This document shows positions 1 through 8,597 of a DNA stretch of 64,000 bases, piece by piece (within the stretch, counting starts at the first letter, position 1; each line of letters begins with the position of its first letter). The notes below the pieces were generated by a model that saw nothing but the letters and a program-made list of their open reading frames with translations, was not told the DNA's origin and made no database searches. A program made the translations under genes and the position numbers. The stretch is from Treponema sp. (lineage in GTDB: Bacteria > Spirochaetota > Spirochaetia > Treponematales > Breznakiellaceae), in assembly GCA_031267675.1 (NCBI GenBank), contig JAIRYT010000061.1, forward strand, positions 1 to 64,000. The letters are read 5' to 3'.

Positions 1-1124
1 CTGGCGGTAAAGCTTAGATCCTGCACCGCCGCTTCGCCTTCTCCGTTATAGGTAAACGTAACGCGCTCAAACGATACCGAATATTCATCCGCCGTTTTAG
101 GCGTACGCGGTTCCGCCAAAGGCGGCTCGTCAAGCACCTTGTCCATCCGCTCAATTCCGTTAAGAATCATTTTTCCGTTTTGGGAAACATACATCAGCTT
201 CGCGAACGGCGCGGGAAGCGATACGGAAAAGACAAGATAAAAAACCGCCTGGAGCGCGAAGCGCGCATAGTCGGTAACGCCGCCGGAAATAAAAATGATC
301 ACCGGAATCAAAAACAGGTACACGTGGTTTATAATCACCATAAAAAGTTCCATAAAAATTTCAAAACTCATGGTGTAATTAAGGCAAAAAACGCCGTACG
401 CTTTAATGGTTTCGTAAAATTTTCGAAAACTGTAAATGGTCTGGTTAAACGCCTTGACGACCGATATGCCCCGCACATATTCCACCGCGGCGTTGTTCAT
501 GTCCTCAAGGGAATCCTGATACTTGTCTACAAAAATTTTGGCGCTCTTCCCGCTTAACGCCGCCGCCTGGATAAGATAGCTCAACACAATGGGCATAAAA
601 GCGGCAAGCCCCAGCCGCCAGTCAAAAAAGAAAAGTATTCCCAGCGTTAGTACGGGCATCGCGAAAGAACCGGCAAGATCGGGCAGCTGGTGGGCGATAA
701 AACCTTCAAGCTTTTCGATGTTTTCGTCCACCACTTTTCGCAATTTTCCGCTTGAATTGGCATGGTGAAAGCCCAGCGGCAGCGACGCTATGTGCCGCGT
801 AAAATCAAGCTTGAGCTCGTAAAGCGTGGAAAAAGCCGCGAGGTGGGAGCACATCAGCGCCGCGAAATTAAGGCCGATGGCCCCTGCGGCGCCCCCCGCC
901 GCAAGCCATCCAAAGCGTATAAGGCGCCCGGCGTCAAGCGCGGACAAATCCGCGTAATGGGCGGTAAGTTCCCGGATAACGCAGTAGACGGCGACGAACG
1001 GGATAAACGACGCGGCGGTGCTGAGCACCGAAAGCGCGCAGGAAGTGATAACCAGCGCCTTTTTGCGCAGCGCCAGTTCCCATAACCGGGCCATTCCCGT
1101 CTGGTTTGTTTTTTTCATTTTCAT
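1..1124 (-). CDS. ABC exporter, membrane domain (partial, runs off window)
   Basis: The first 374 residues of an ABC-type exporter half-transporter. The translation begins MKMKKTNQTG and shows several hydrophobic segments of an ABC exporter membrane domain, then the start of a nucleotide-binding domain (VSFERVTFTYNGEGEAAVQD) just before the window edge, so Walker motifs are not visible. It starts 2 nt after the stop of the DUF3793 gene and is the third gene of a leftward flavodoxin operon. MsbA-like half-transporters usually work as homo- or heterodimers, so a partner may follow outside. Substrate unknown; the flavodoxin/DUF3793 context hints at metal or iron stress (inference). Confidence 0.85.
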   Translation of the reverse strand, partial: MKMKKTNQTGMARLWELALRKKALVITSCALSVLSTAASFIPFVAVYCVIRELTAHYADLSALDAGRLIRFGWLAAGGAAGAIGLNFAALMCSHLAAFSTLYELKLDFTRHIASLPLGFHHANSSGKLRKVVDENIEKLEGFIAHQLPDLAGSFAMPVLTLGILFFFDWRLGLAAFMPIVLSYLIQAAALSGKSAKIFVDKYQDSLEDMNNAAVEYVRGISVVKAFNQTIYSFRKFYETIKAYGVFCLNYTMSFEIFMELFMVIINHVYLFLIPVIIFISGGVTDYARFALQAVFYLVFSVSLPAPFAKLMYVSQNGKMILNGIERMDKVLDEPPLAEPRTPKTADEYSVSFERVTFTYNGEGEAAVQDLSFTA

Positions 1125-1126
1125 AA

Positions 1127-1645
1127 TCAGCGCGTTAGATCCCTTTTCATGGATTCCCGGCATAGATCGTACTGATGAAAACAGCGCTTTGCCCGTTCCA
1201 CGTCGGCATACACCTTCCATTCGCCGCAGAATTTATAGTTGTTTCCGCGATATTTGATAAACCCCTGTACATCGTCCAGGGGATATCCCAAAAAGAGTCC
1301 TACTTCGTCGGGGCAGCGGCAGTTTTTAAACCGCTGTCGAAGATGCCCCAAAAAAACAGAAAGCGAATATCCGTCGGGATATCCCATGCCGACAAGAACC
1401 GGACGAATCCGGGTGTCAAGGACGGTTTTTTCAAGGCGTTCTTTGTCATAAAGAAAAACCAGGGCCTTGCGTTCATCGTCCCCGCAGGACAGCCCGCCCT
1501 TGATTACCAAAAACATTCCGCCGGAGGATAAAAAATACGGTAAAAAAGGCAGCTGATGGTTTTTGAGCGTGAACAGGGCGGCGGGCTTGCAGCCCATTAC
1601 GACAGGGCTGCAATGCCTGATGAACATTTCCCTTACCGCGTTCAT
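1127..1645 (-). CDS. DUF3793 family protein
   Basis: A 172-residue soluble protein recognisable as DUF3793: an early RHCSPVVMGCKPAALF block, a middle CGDDERKALVFLYDKERLE, and a C-terminal LGYPLDDVQGFIKYRG segment. The function of the family is not established; from memory it often sits next to flavodoxin and iron-transport genes. The start was placed at MNAVREMF because the longer open frame upstream only runs through the flavodoxin gene. It lies between the flavodoxin and ABC exporter genes in one orientation with short gaps, so it is probably cotranscribed. Confidence 0.75.
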   Translation of the reverse strand: MNAVREMFIRHCSPVVMGCKPAALFTLKNHQLPFLPYFLSSGGMFLVIKGGLSCGDDERKALVFLYDKERLEKTVLDTRIRPVLVGMGYPDGYSLSVFLGHLRQRFKNCRCPDEVGLFLGYPLDDVQGFIKYRGNNYKFCGEWKVYADVERAKRCFHQYDLCRESMKRDLTR

Positions 1646-1691
1646 TCCGCCGGAAGGGATGATTTTATTTGTTCCGGTTATTCCGCTTCCG

Positions 1692-2120
1692 CTATTTTGC
1701 AAGCTTTTTTCCCAACTCAAGGCATTTTGCGAGGACGGCTTCGTCCGGCACCAGCTGGGTAATAAGCCCTTCGCTTTCCACGTTCGCCCCAAGGCCCTTC
1801 ATGCGTTCTTCCCAATCCCGCATCCACTGACCGTCGCCCCAATCGTAGGAACCAAAAAGACCCAGCGTTTTACCGCCCAGTTCCGCCTGCGTAAGGCTGC
1901 CGATAAACGGCTCCATTTCGCTTTCTTCCAGAACTTCGGCCCCCATGGCGGGGCAGCCAAAGGCAAGGGCTTCCGCCGCCTTGACCATGTCCGGCGTAAC
2001 GCCGCCCGCGGTTTTAACGGTCGCTTTGGCGCCGCCCTCCTCCACCCCTTTGGCAAGCTGCTTTGCCATAAGTTCGGTATTTCCGGTACCGCTCCAGTAC
2101 GCAATCAATACGTTTTTCAT
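1692..2120 (-). CDS. Short-chain flavodoxin
   Basis: A 142-residue flavodoxin, a small FMN protein that carries electrons in place of ferredoxin, typically under iron limitation. The FMN phosphate-binding loop WSGTGNTE lies at residues 9-16, and the isoalloxazine-side loops are FGCPAMGAEVLE and GSYDWGDGQW, a normal layout for short-chain flavodoxins. A GGAGG ribosome binding site precedes the ATG. It is the first gene of the operon with DUF3793 and an ABC exporter, and its promoter contains a perfect short palindrome that may be a repressor site. Confidence 0.92.
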   Translation of the reverse strand: MKNVLIAYWSGTGNTELMAKQLAKGVEEGGAKATVKTAGGVTPDMVKAAEALAFGCPAMGAEVLEESEMEPFIGSLTQAELGGKTLGLFGSYDWGDGQWMRDWEERMKGLGANVESEGLITQLVPDEAVLAKCLELGKKLAK

Positions 2121-2135
2121 AGAACCTCCAAAATA

Positions 2136-2186
2136 TTAGTCTTTACTAACATTTTTTAATATTATACAAGACTAACATTTTGTCAA
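2136..2186 (-). promoter_or_regulatory. Flavodoxin operon promoter with palindromic operator
   Basis: On the minus strand there is TTGACA (2181-2186) followed by AATATT at 17 bp (TATAAT at 14 bp is the alternative). Just downstream, at about +5 to +20, lies a perfect palindrome TTAGT-4-ACTAA (2136-2149). A second ACTAAC copy sits between the boxes, 26 bp away. The geometry suits a repressor; which family is not identifiable from sequence. Confidence 0.55.
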
Positions 2187-2217
2187 GTGTCAGGTGTCGC
2201 CTATGGTAAAAAGGTTC

Positions 2218-4059
2218 TTAACTCCATACCCGCATGGCGTTTAGTACCGCGATAAGCGACACGCCTACGTCGGCAAAAACCGCTTCCCACATACCGGCGA
2301 TACCCGCCGCGCCCAGGACAAGGAACACGCCTTTTACTGCCAGCGCGAAAATAATGTTTTGCCGCACAATGCGGCGCGTCCGCCGGGCGACGCGGACCGC
2401 GTCCAGCAGCCGGGAAGGCTCGTCGGTCATCAACACGATGTCGGCGGCTTCAATGGCGGCGTCGGAGCCAAGGCCGCCCATGGCGATCCCTATATCGGCG
2501 CGGGCAAGTACCGGCGCGTCGTTGATGCCGTCGCCGACAAAGGCAATACATTTTTTAGGCTTTTTTTGCCGTTCCAGCATTTCAAGTTTTTCTACTTTTT
2601 GCGCCGGTAAAAGTTCGGCGTATACTTCGTCAAGTCCAAGCTGTTCGGCGATCGCGGCGCCCGACTGGGCGTTGTCGCCGGTAAGCATAACCATTTTTAC
2701 GCCGGATTTTTTTAACCCGGCGACCGCCAGGGCGCTGTCGGGTTTTACTTCGTCCGAAATGACAATACAGCCCGCATACTGATTGTCGACCGCGACATAT
2801 ACTTTTGTGCCGGCGCTTTCGCACGGCGTAAACAAAATGCCCGACTGCCGCATAAGGCGGTCGTTTCCCGCCAAAACAACCCTGCCCGCGACGACGGCGT
2901 TTATTCCGTAACCCGGCAGCTCGCGGCGCTCGCCCGCGTTTTCGTCTACCGCGCCAAAGGCGTTTTTAACCGACAGGGCGATGGGATGACCGGAAAACGC
3001 TTCGGCCCTGGCCGCCGTTTCAAGCAGTCCGGCTTTTGAAAAATTACCCGCGGGCAGCACTTCCGTTACCTTAAAAACTCCCTGCGTCAGTGTTCCTGTT
3101 TTATCAAATACCACCATGTCGAGTTTATTGAGGGCTTCAAGATAATTGCCGCCCTTGACAAGAATTCCCTTTCGCGACGCTGAGCCGATGCCGCCAAAAA
3201 ATCCAAGCGGAATGGAAACAACCAGCGCGCAGGGACAGGCCATAACAAGAAAAATCAGGCCCCGGTGTATCCAGTCCGTCCAGACACCGCCAAAACAAAG
3301 CGGTGGAATAACGGCGAGCACGGCGGCAAGACCGGCGACTACCGGCGTATAGTAACGCGAAAAAGAGGTAATAAAATTTTCGGCGGGCGCTTTTTTGGCG
3401 GCGGCGTTTTCTACCAGATCAATAATTTTGGCGGCGGTTGATTCGCCGAATGTTTTGGTTACTTTTACCGTCAGTACGCCGTTCAGGTTGATGCAGCCTG
3501 ACAGCACCGTGTCGTCCGCGCCGGCGGACCGGGGCGTTGATTCCCCGCTTAACGCCTTTGTATCCAGCAGTGACGCGCCCTCCAGAACAACGCCGTCCAG
3601 CGGAATTTTTTCGCCGGGTTTTACCACGATAGTTTCGCCGACGGCGACCGTTTCCGGCGCGACGGTCAAAACGCCGCCGTTCCGTTTTACCGCCGCCGAA
3701 TCGGGACGAATGTTCATAAGGGCGGCGATCGATTTTTTTGAACGGCGGACAGCCGTATCCTGAAAGAATTCCCCCACCTGGTAGAACAGCATAACAGCGA
3801 CCGCTTCGGGGATTTTTCCTACAATAAAAGCGCCGATGGTGGCGGCTGCCATTAAAAAGTTTTCGTCAAAAACCAGGCCTTTGGCGGTGTTTTTTAACGC
3901 CCGGTATACGACATCGCCTCCCAGAATAATGTAGGCGGCGCAAAACAAACCCGCCTCGACATAACCGGTAAAAAGACGCGAAAGGGCCAGACCGTACACG
4001 AGCGCCCCGCCCGCGAGCCTTAGTATGCGTTTGGAGGAATTATTCGTTAACATGCTCAA
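2218..4059 (-). CDS. cadA: Heavy-metal P1B-type ATPase (Cd/Zn/Pb efflux)
   Basis: A 613-residue ATP-driven metal exporter of the inner membrane. Visible in order: N-terminal membrane segments, the actuator loop SGES (about 171-174), the metal-binding CPC motif in the membrane (275-277), the phosphorylated aspartate in DKTGTLT (D319), the SGHP motif of P1B ATPases, and the hinge GDGINDAP. There is no N-terminal HMA or Cys-rich metal-binding domain, so it is shorter than classical CadA/ZntA. It overlaps the upstream ArsR-type repressor by 20 bp, which supports Cd/Zn/Pb rather than copper as substrate. Gene symbol by family resemblance. Confidence 0.92.
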   Translation of the reverse strand: MSMLTNNSSKRILRLAGGALVYGLALSRLFTGYVEAGLFCAAYIILGGDVVYRALKNTAKGLVFDENFLMAAATIGAFIVGKIPEAVAVMLFYQVGEFFQDTAVRRSKKSIAALMNIRPDSAAVKRNGGVLTVAPETVAVGETIVVKPGEKIPLDGVVLEGASLLDTKALSGESTPRSAGADDTVLSGCINLNGVLTVKVTKTFGESTAAKIIDLVENAAAKKAPAENFITSFSRYYTPVVAGLAAVLAVIPPLCFGGVWTDWIHRGLIFLVMACPCALVVSIPLGFFGGIGSASRKGILVKGGNYLEALNKLDMVVFDKTGTLTQGVFKVTEVLPAGNFSKAGLLETAARAEAFSGHPIALSVKNAFGAVDENAGERRELPGYGINAVVAGRVVLAGNDRLMRQSGILFTPCESAGTKVYVAVDNQYAGCIVISDEVKPDSALAVAGLKKSGVKMVMLTGDNAQSGAAIAEQLGLDEVYAELLPAQKVEKLEMLERQKKPKKCIAFVGDGINDAPVLARADIGIAMGGLGSDAAIEAADIVLMTDEPSRLLDAVRVARRTRRIVRQNIIFALAVKGVFLVLGAAGIAGMWEAVFADVGVSLIAVLNAMRVWS

Positions 4060-4405
4060 ACCCCCTGTCCAGAATGTCTTTTACGTGAAAATCCGCCAGG
4101 GAATAATACACGACCTGTCCGTCCCGGCGAAAATTTACCAGATTTGAAAGCCGCAGGGATTTTAACTGATGTGATATGGCCGATTTGGTCATGTCGAGCA
4201 GAACGGCCAGATCGCAGACGCACATTTCGCTTTTTTCCAGCGCGGAAAGAATTTGAACCCGTGTTCCGTCCGCGAACATTTTGTACAGATTCGCAAGTTT
4301 GTCGTATTCCGCCCTGCCCGCCATACGTTTGCGCACCCTGTTGACAATATCCCCGTGAATTACCTCGCAGTCGCATACCGGCGCCTTTTCGTTTGGTTTT
4401 ACCAT
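4040..4405 (-). CDS. cadC: ArsR/SmtB-family metal-sensing repressor
   Basis: A 121-residue winged-helix repressor. It carries both metal sites known in the family: Cys residues near the N-terminus (CDCEV) with CVC in the recognition-helix region (a CadC alpha3N-type site), and a complete C-terminal D-x-H-x10-H-x2-E pattern (DFHV...HVNE), the SmtB alpha5 site. The helix-turn-helix is around TKSAISHQLKSLRLSNLV. The start follows GGGAGAAGAGG. It is first in an operon with the P-type ATPase, and its own promoter holds a matching inverted repeat, so autoregulated metal-inducible efflux is expected. Confidence 0.93.
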   Translation of the reverse strand: MVKPNEKAPVCDCEVIHGDIVNRVRKRMAGRAEYDKLANLYKMFADGTRVQILSALEKSEMCVCDLAVLLDMTKSAISHQLKSLRLSNLVNFRRDGQVVYYSLADFHVKDILDRGFEHVNE

Positions 4406-4437
4406 TACCTCTTCTCCCTGATGCTTTTAGTGAATAG

Positions 4438-4489
4438 TTGAACAATAGCTCAATTATTCAAATATACCGGCCTTCGCTCTTTTTGTCAA
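4438..4489 (-). promoter_or_regulatory. cad operon promoter and ArsR operator
   Basis: On the minus strand TTGACA (4484-4489), a 17-bp spacer and TATATT (4461-4466) form a near-consensus promoter. Immediately downstream, 4438-4461 is a 12-2x12 type inverted repeat with outer half-sites TTGAA and TTCAA and inner AAT/ATT matches, the usual form of SmtB/CadC operators. Binding there would block the -10 region and the start of transcription. Confidence 0.8.
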
Positions 4490-4596
4490 GAGGATAATTT
4501 ACCTAAATTTTACCTTTTCTTTACCGGCGCGTTACCATCTTCCTTTATTCTTTGGATCGGCGGCCCCGGCGGGGTTCACGACAAAGGAGCGTTATT

Positions 4597-5514
4597 ATGG
4601 AAAAAATGGAAAAAACGATGAAAAGTAAAGCGGTAAAAAAAGCCGCGCTGTTTATTGCGGCGTTGGCGGGAATCGCGGTCCTGGCAGCCGGTCCCGCGGC
4701 GACGGTCCGGGACAAAGCGCCCGCGGAGGTCCCGGCGGAAAGCGTTCTGGTAAAGGCTGCCCGCGCGGAACGGCGGACGCTCCGGGCCTTTCTTGAGGTA
4801 AACGGCGATATTGTAAGCGGACAGGAGGCCGGCATATTTCCCCAGGTGTCGGGAAAACTGGTACAGGTCAGCGCGGCGCTGGGCAGCCGGGTGCAAAAAG
4901 GCGATCTTGTCGCCAGTGTCGATCCGTCAAGACCCGGCGACGTGTATATGACAAGCCCCGTTTACGCGCCGATTTCCGGCGTCATAAGCCGTATGCCGCT
5001 TTCGACCGGTATGATCGTGGATCCTTCCACGAGCATAAGCACGGTCTCTGCCATTGACTGGCCCGAAATTACCGCCCGCATACCGGAACGCGAAATTGCC
5101 GGTCTTGAACCCGGGCTTACGGCGGAAGTAGGCCTGGAGGCGTATCCGGGCGAAACATTCACCGCCGTTGTCACACGGGTTTCCCCGGTGCTTGACAGCG
5201 CGTCCCGGACAAAACTTATTACCCTTGGTTTTGAGGTAAACGACGGGCGGATAAACGCCGGAATGTTCGCGCGTGTCAAAATCAGCATGAGGGTTTATGA
5301 AGATGTTCTCGCCGTACCGTCCGAAGCGCTTGTTACAGGACGAGACCTGTATGTTGTCAAAAACGGCGCGGCGGAAAAGCGAAAGGCAGAAACAGGCGTA
5401 AGCCTTGACGGATGGACGGAAATCAAATCCGGCATTGACGAATGGGACGCGGTTGTTGTTCAGGGCCAGCAGCTTTTAAGCGGCGGCGAAGCGGTGCAGG
5501 TTATCAATAAATGA
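4597..5514 (+). CDS. RND efflux periplasmic adaptor (membrane fusion protein)
   Basis: A 305-residue HlyD/AcrA-type adaptor joining an inner-membrane RND pump to the outer membrane. An N-terminal hydrophobic anchor (AALFIAALAGIAVLAAG) is followed by the lipoyl-type halves (GDIVSGQEAGIFPQVSGK ... APISGVISRMPLSTG) and a beta-barrel region (GLTAEVGLEAYPGE). It is short and lacks a long coiled-coil hairpin. An AAAGGAG site supports the ATG chosen over an upstream TTG. Its stop overlaps the start of the pump gene (ATGA). No outer-membrane TolC-like channel is seen nearby. Confidence 0.9.
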   Translation: MEKMEKTMKSKAVKKAALFIAALAGIAVLAAGPAATVRDKAPAEVPAESVLVKAARAERRTLRAFLEVNGDIVSGQEAGIFPQVSGKLVQVSAALGSRVQKGDLVASVDPSRPGDVYMTSPVYAPISGVISRMPLSTGMIVDPSTSISTVSAIDWPEITARIPEREIAGLEPGLTAEVGLEAYPGETFTAVVTRVSPVLDSASRTKLITLGFEVNDGRINAGMFARVKISMRVYEDVLAVPSEALVTGRDLYVVKNGAAEKRKAETGVSLDGWTEIKSGIDEWDAVVVQGQQLLSGGEAVQVINK

Positions 5515-8500
5515 GTATGGTAAAAGCCGTTGTCCGCCGGCCTGTTTTATGGCTGGTGGTGTTCGCCCTGGTTTCGATAAGCGGGGTATATCTGCTTTCA
5601 ACCATAACGGTTGATATGTTTCCGGAAATCGAACTGCCCATGGTGGGAGTGTATACCTTGTATCCGGGCGCGGGTCCGGAAATTGTCGAAAAGTCGGTAA
5701 CCGATGTGCTGGAAACGGCGCTGTCAAACACCGGCGGTATAAAAACGATAAAATCCCTTACGCAGAATCAGTCAAGCCTTATCATACTGGAGTTTGAATA
5801 CGGAACAGACCTTGACATAAAGATGAACCGCGTCAGGGAAAACATCGACCTGGTACAATCAACGCTGCCCGAAAACGCCGAAGCTCCGCGCATGATACTG
5901 CTGCGTGCCAATGACGAACCCGTTTTACGTCTTGCCATACGAAGCGACGCGGCGGCGGGCCTTACCCAGAACGAACTGCGGGCCCTGGCAAAAAACGAGA
6001 TTCAGGATCATCTTAAACAAATTGACGGAACGGCTTCTGTTGACGTGGAAGGCGGGCAGGACGCCATTGTACAGGTTGCGCTTTCTCAAAACCGCCTTGA
6101 AGCATACAGAATTACCGTCAGCGAAATTCAGGCGATCCTTGCAGCGCAGAACAGGGAACTGGGCGCGGGCTCCATCGTTGACGGACTGGTGGAGTATTCG
6201 CTTAAAACAGCCGGGGAGTACGCTTCGCTTGCCGACATCGCCAATACGGTGGTTGCGCGCCGCGGCGCGGATATCCGGCTTCAGGATGTAGGCGAGGTAC
6301 GCATGGGTTTTGCGGAGGAAAATTCCTCCGCGTACATCAACGGGGAGCCGGGGGTGTATCTGTCCGTCATGAAGCAAAGCGGCGCCAATACGGTAAACGT
6401 CGCCGACAATGTATACCGCAAAATGGCGGAACTGCGGAACACCCTCCCTTCCGGTATCAGCCTTGACGTGATCGAAGATTCATCATTGCAGATACGCGAC
6501 ATGATAAACGAGCTTGTCAATTCCGCCGTTATGGGAATTATTCTTGCCGTACTGATACTGTTTCTGTTTTTTAGGAGCATAAACAGTTCCATCATTACCG
6601 GTTTGTCAATTCCCCTTTGTTTTTTAATTACCCTGCTTGCCATGGCGCTTTGCGGGATCACCATCAACATGATGACGCTGGCAGGGTTAATCCTTGGTCT
6701 GGGAATGGTCGTTGACTCTTCGATTGTCGTGCTGGAAAGCGTGGTTAAATTCCGCGAAAAGGGAGAAAAACCGGACGCCGCCGCCATATTGGGCGGAGAG
6801 GAGGTAATGTCGTCGATCATCGCCTCGACACTTACCACTGTCTGCGTATTCCTGCCCCTGTTTTTATTTAAAAACAGGCTGGGAATAATCGGCGTGCTGG
6901 TACAGGATCTGCTTTTTACTATAGGCATTTCGATTGTATCAAGCCTTCTGGTGGCGCTGTTTTTGGTTCCGGTATTGGCGGGCAAATGGCTTCCCGTACA
7001 CAGCCGCGTACAAAAACCGCTGCGCAACCCGCTGCTCGCGGGCGTTGACCGCGCGGTAGGCGCGACGCTTGAAGGAATAAACAGGGCGTATACCGCGCTT
7101 CTTTCAAAGGCCCTGCGTCACCGGCTTTTTACGGTTCTGCTTGTCGCGGTCGTTTTTGCGGTTTCCGTGCTCGGGCTGGCGACACTCGACATACGGCTTA
7201 TGCCCGATCTAAACAGCGATACGGTAACACTCAACATTGAGATGCCCCTGGGTACCCGCTACGAAGACACAAAGGAGGCGGCCCTTGAAATACAGGCATA
7301 CGCGGCCGCCGAAATCGCCGGAGCAAAAAGCGTTATCGCCCAAATTGGATCGGGCGCTTCCATTCTGAGTGAAAGCGGAAACAATACGGCAAACATTACC
7401 GTTATCATTAACCTTGATGATCCAAACGCCGATTCGGCGGATATCATAAAAGAAAAACTGCGCGCCCATACAGGAGCCTTTCCCAACGCGGTATGCACCT
7501 TTGACGAAGGCGGCCTTGCGGCACTGCTGGGCGGACCCGACATTGAACTGGTCGTGCGCGCCGACGATCTTGAACAGGGTTTTTTCGAAACGCAAAAAAT
7601 CGCGTCAATTCTGGAGAACCGTGTTCCCGAAGTGGAAGACATTACCGTTGACATGAACGCGGGGCTGCCCCAGGTGAATGTGAACATTGACCGCCAGAGG
7701 GCTTACAACATGGGCCTTTCCGCCGCCGCCGTCGCCAACGAAATCGCCGTATCCATGAACGGCGTCAGCGCGACACGCTTTAGGCGGGCGGGAAACGAAT
7801 ACGACATAGTCCTGCGGCTTGCCAAAGAGGATCGTTACGAGCTTCCCGATTTGGGAAAACTGTTTGTTCGTTCACAGGACGGAACGCTTTTTCCGGTATC
7901 GAATTTCGCGGCCCTTGAAAAAACCCTTGCGCCGGTAAGCATACAGCACGAGGCCCTGGCCCGCGTAATTCACGTGACCGCCAATGTACGGGCCGGTAAT
8001 TCAACAGCCGATACGGAAGCGGCGATCACGCGGATTCTTGACGAAGAAGGTTTAAGCGCCCGCTTTGCCGGGGAAGAACAGGAAACCCGTGATATGATGC
8101 AAACCTTTGTGCTGGTTATCACCCTGGCGCTGCTTTTGGTGTTCGGCGTTATGGCGGCCCAGTATGAAAGTTTCCGCGATCCCTTTATCAATTTTTGTAC
8201 AATACCCCTTATTCTGATCGGCGTCGCCGCCATCCATTTAATTACGCGGCAGCCCATGAACGCCTTTACCATGATTGGGTTTGTAATGCTTGCCGGCATT
8301 GTCGTCAACAACGGCATTATTCTGGTGGATTATACCAACCTCCTCGTCCGCAGGGGCGTACCGGTGATGCGCGCGTGCCGTAAAGCGGGCAGAACGCGGT
8401 TCCGTCCCGTACTGATGACCGCCCTTACCACCATGCTGGGTCTGGCGCCCATGGCGTTCCTTCCCGGCAATTCATCGGAAATGACCGCCCCCATAGGACT

Positions 8501-8597
8501 TGCCGTATTCGGCGGCCTTGCTTCGGCGACAGTGATCACCCTGTTTTTTATTCCCGTATTGTATTCGCTGGTAAACGGCAAAGAAACCCGAAGCTAA
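5511..8597 (+). CDS. RND multidrug/solvent efflux transporter (AcrB/HAE1-like)
   Basis: A 1028-residue proton-driven inner-membrane pump with the full RND length. There is an N-terminal membrane helix (LWLVVFALVSISGVYLLS), a porter-domain block (PEIELPMVGVYTLYPGAGPE), a first membrane bundle with GLGMVVDSSIVVLESV containing the proton-relay Asp, a second periplasmic half, and a final bundle (AGIVVNNGIILVDYTNLL). Translationally coupled to the adaptor gene. The combination suggests export of toxic organics or drugs; the substrate cannot be read from sequence. The stop codon overlaps the end of the convergent lipoprotein gene. Confidence 0.95.
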   Translation: MSMVKAVVRRPVLWLVVFALVSISGVYLLSTITVDMFPEIELPMVGVYTLYPGAGPEIVEKSVTDVLETALSNTGGIKTIKSLTQNQSSLIILEFEYGTDLDIKMNRVRENIDLVQSTLPENAEAPRMILLRANDEPVLRLAIRSDAAAGLTQNELRALAKNEIQDHLKQIDGTASVDVEGGQDAIVQVALSQNRLEAYRITVSEIQAILAAQNRELGAGSIVDGLVEYSLKTAGEYASLADIANTVVARRGADIRLQDVGEVRMGFAEENSSAYINGEPGVYLSVMKQSGANTVNVADNVYRKMAELRNTLPSGISLDVIEDSSLQIRDMINELVNSAVMGIILAVLILFLFFRSINSSIITGLSIPLCFLITLLAMALCGITINMMTLAGLILGLGMVVDSSIVVLESVVKFREKGEKPDAAAILGGEEVMSSIIASTLTTVCVFLPLFLFKNRLGIIGVLVQDLLFTIGISIVSSLLVALFLVPVLAGKWLPVHSRVQKPLRNPLLAGVDRAVGATLEGINRAYTALLSKALRHRLFTVLLVAVVFAVSVLGLATLDIRLMPDLNSDTVTLNIEMPLGTRYEDTKEAALEIQAYAAAEIAGAKSVIAQIGSGASILSESGNNTANITVIINLDDPNADSADIIKEKLRAHTGAFPNAVCTFDEGGLAALLGGPDIELVVRADDLEQGFFETQKIASILENRVPEVEDITVDMNAGLPQVNVNIDRQRAYNMGLSAAAVANEIAVSMNGVSATRFRRAGNEYDIVLRLAKEDRYELPDLGKLFVRSQDGTLFPVSNFAALEKTLAPVSIQHEALARVIHVTANVRAGNSTADTEAAITRILDEEGLSARFAGEEQETRDMMQTFVLVITLALLLVFGVMAAQYESFRDPFINFCTIPLILIGVAAIHLITRQPMNAFTMIGFVMLAGIVVNNGIILVDYTNLLVRRGVPVMRACRKAGRTRFRPVLMTALTTMLGLAPMAFLPGNSSEMTAPIGLAVFGGLASATVITLFFIPVLYSLVNGKETRS

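Noticed and set aside
1563-2159. Plus-strand 198-residue open frame
   Set aside because: It runs antisense to flavodoxin and DUF3793, whose motifs are clear on the minus strand.
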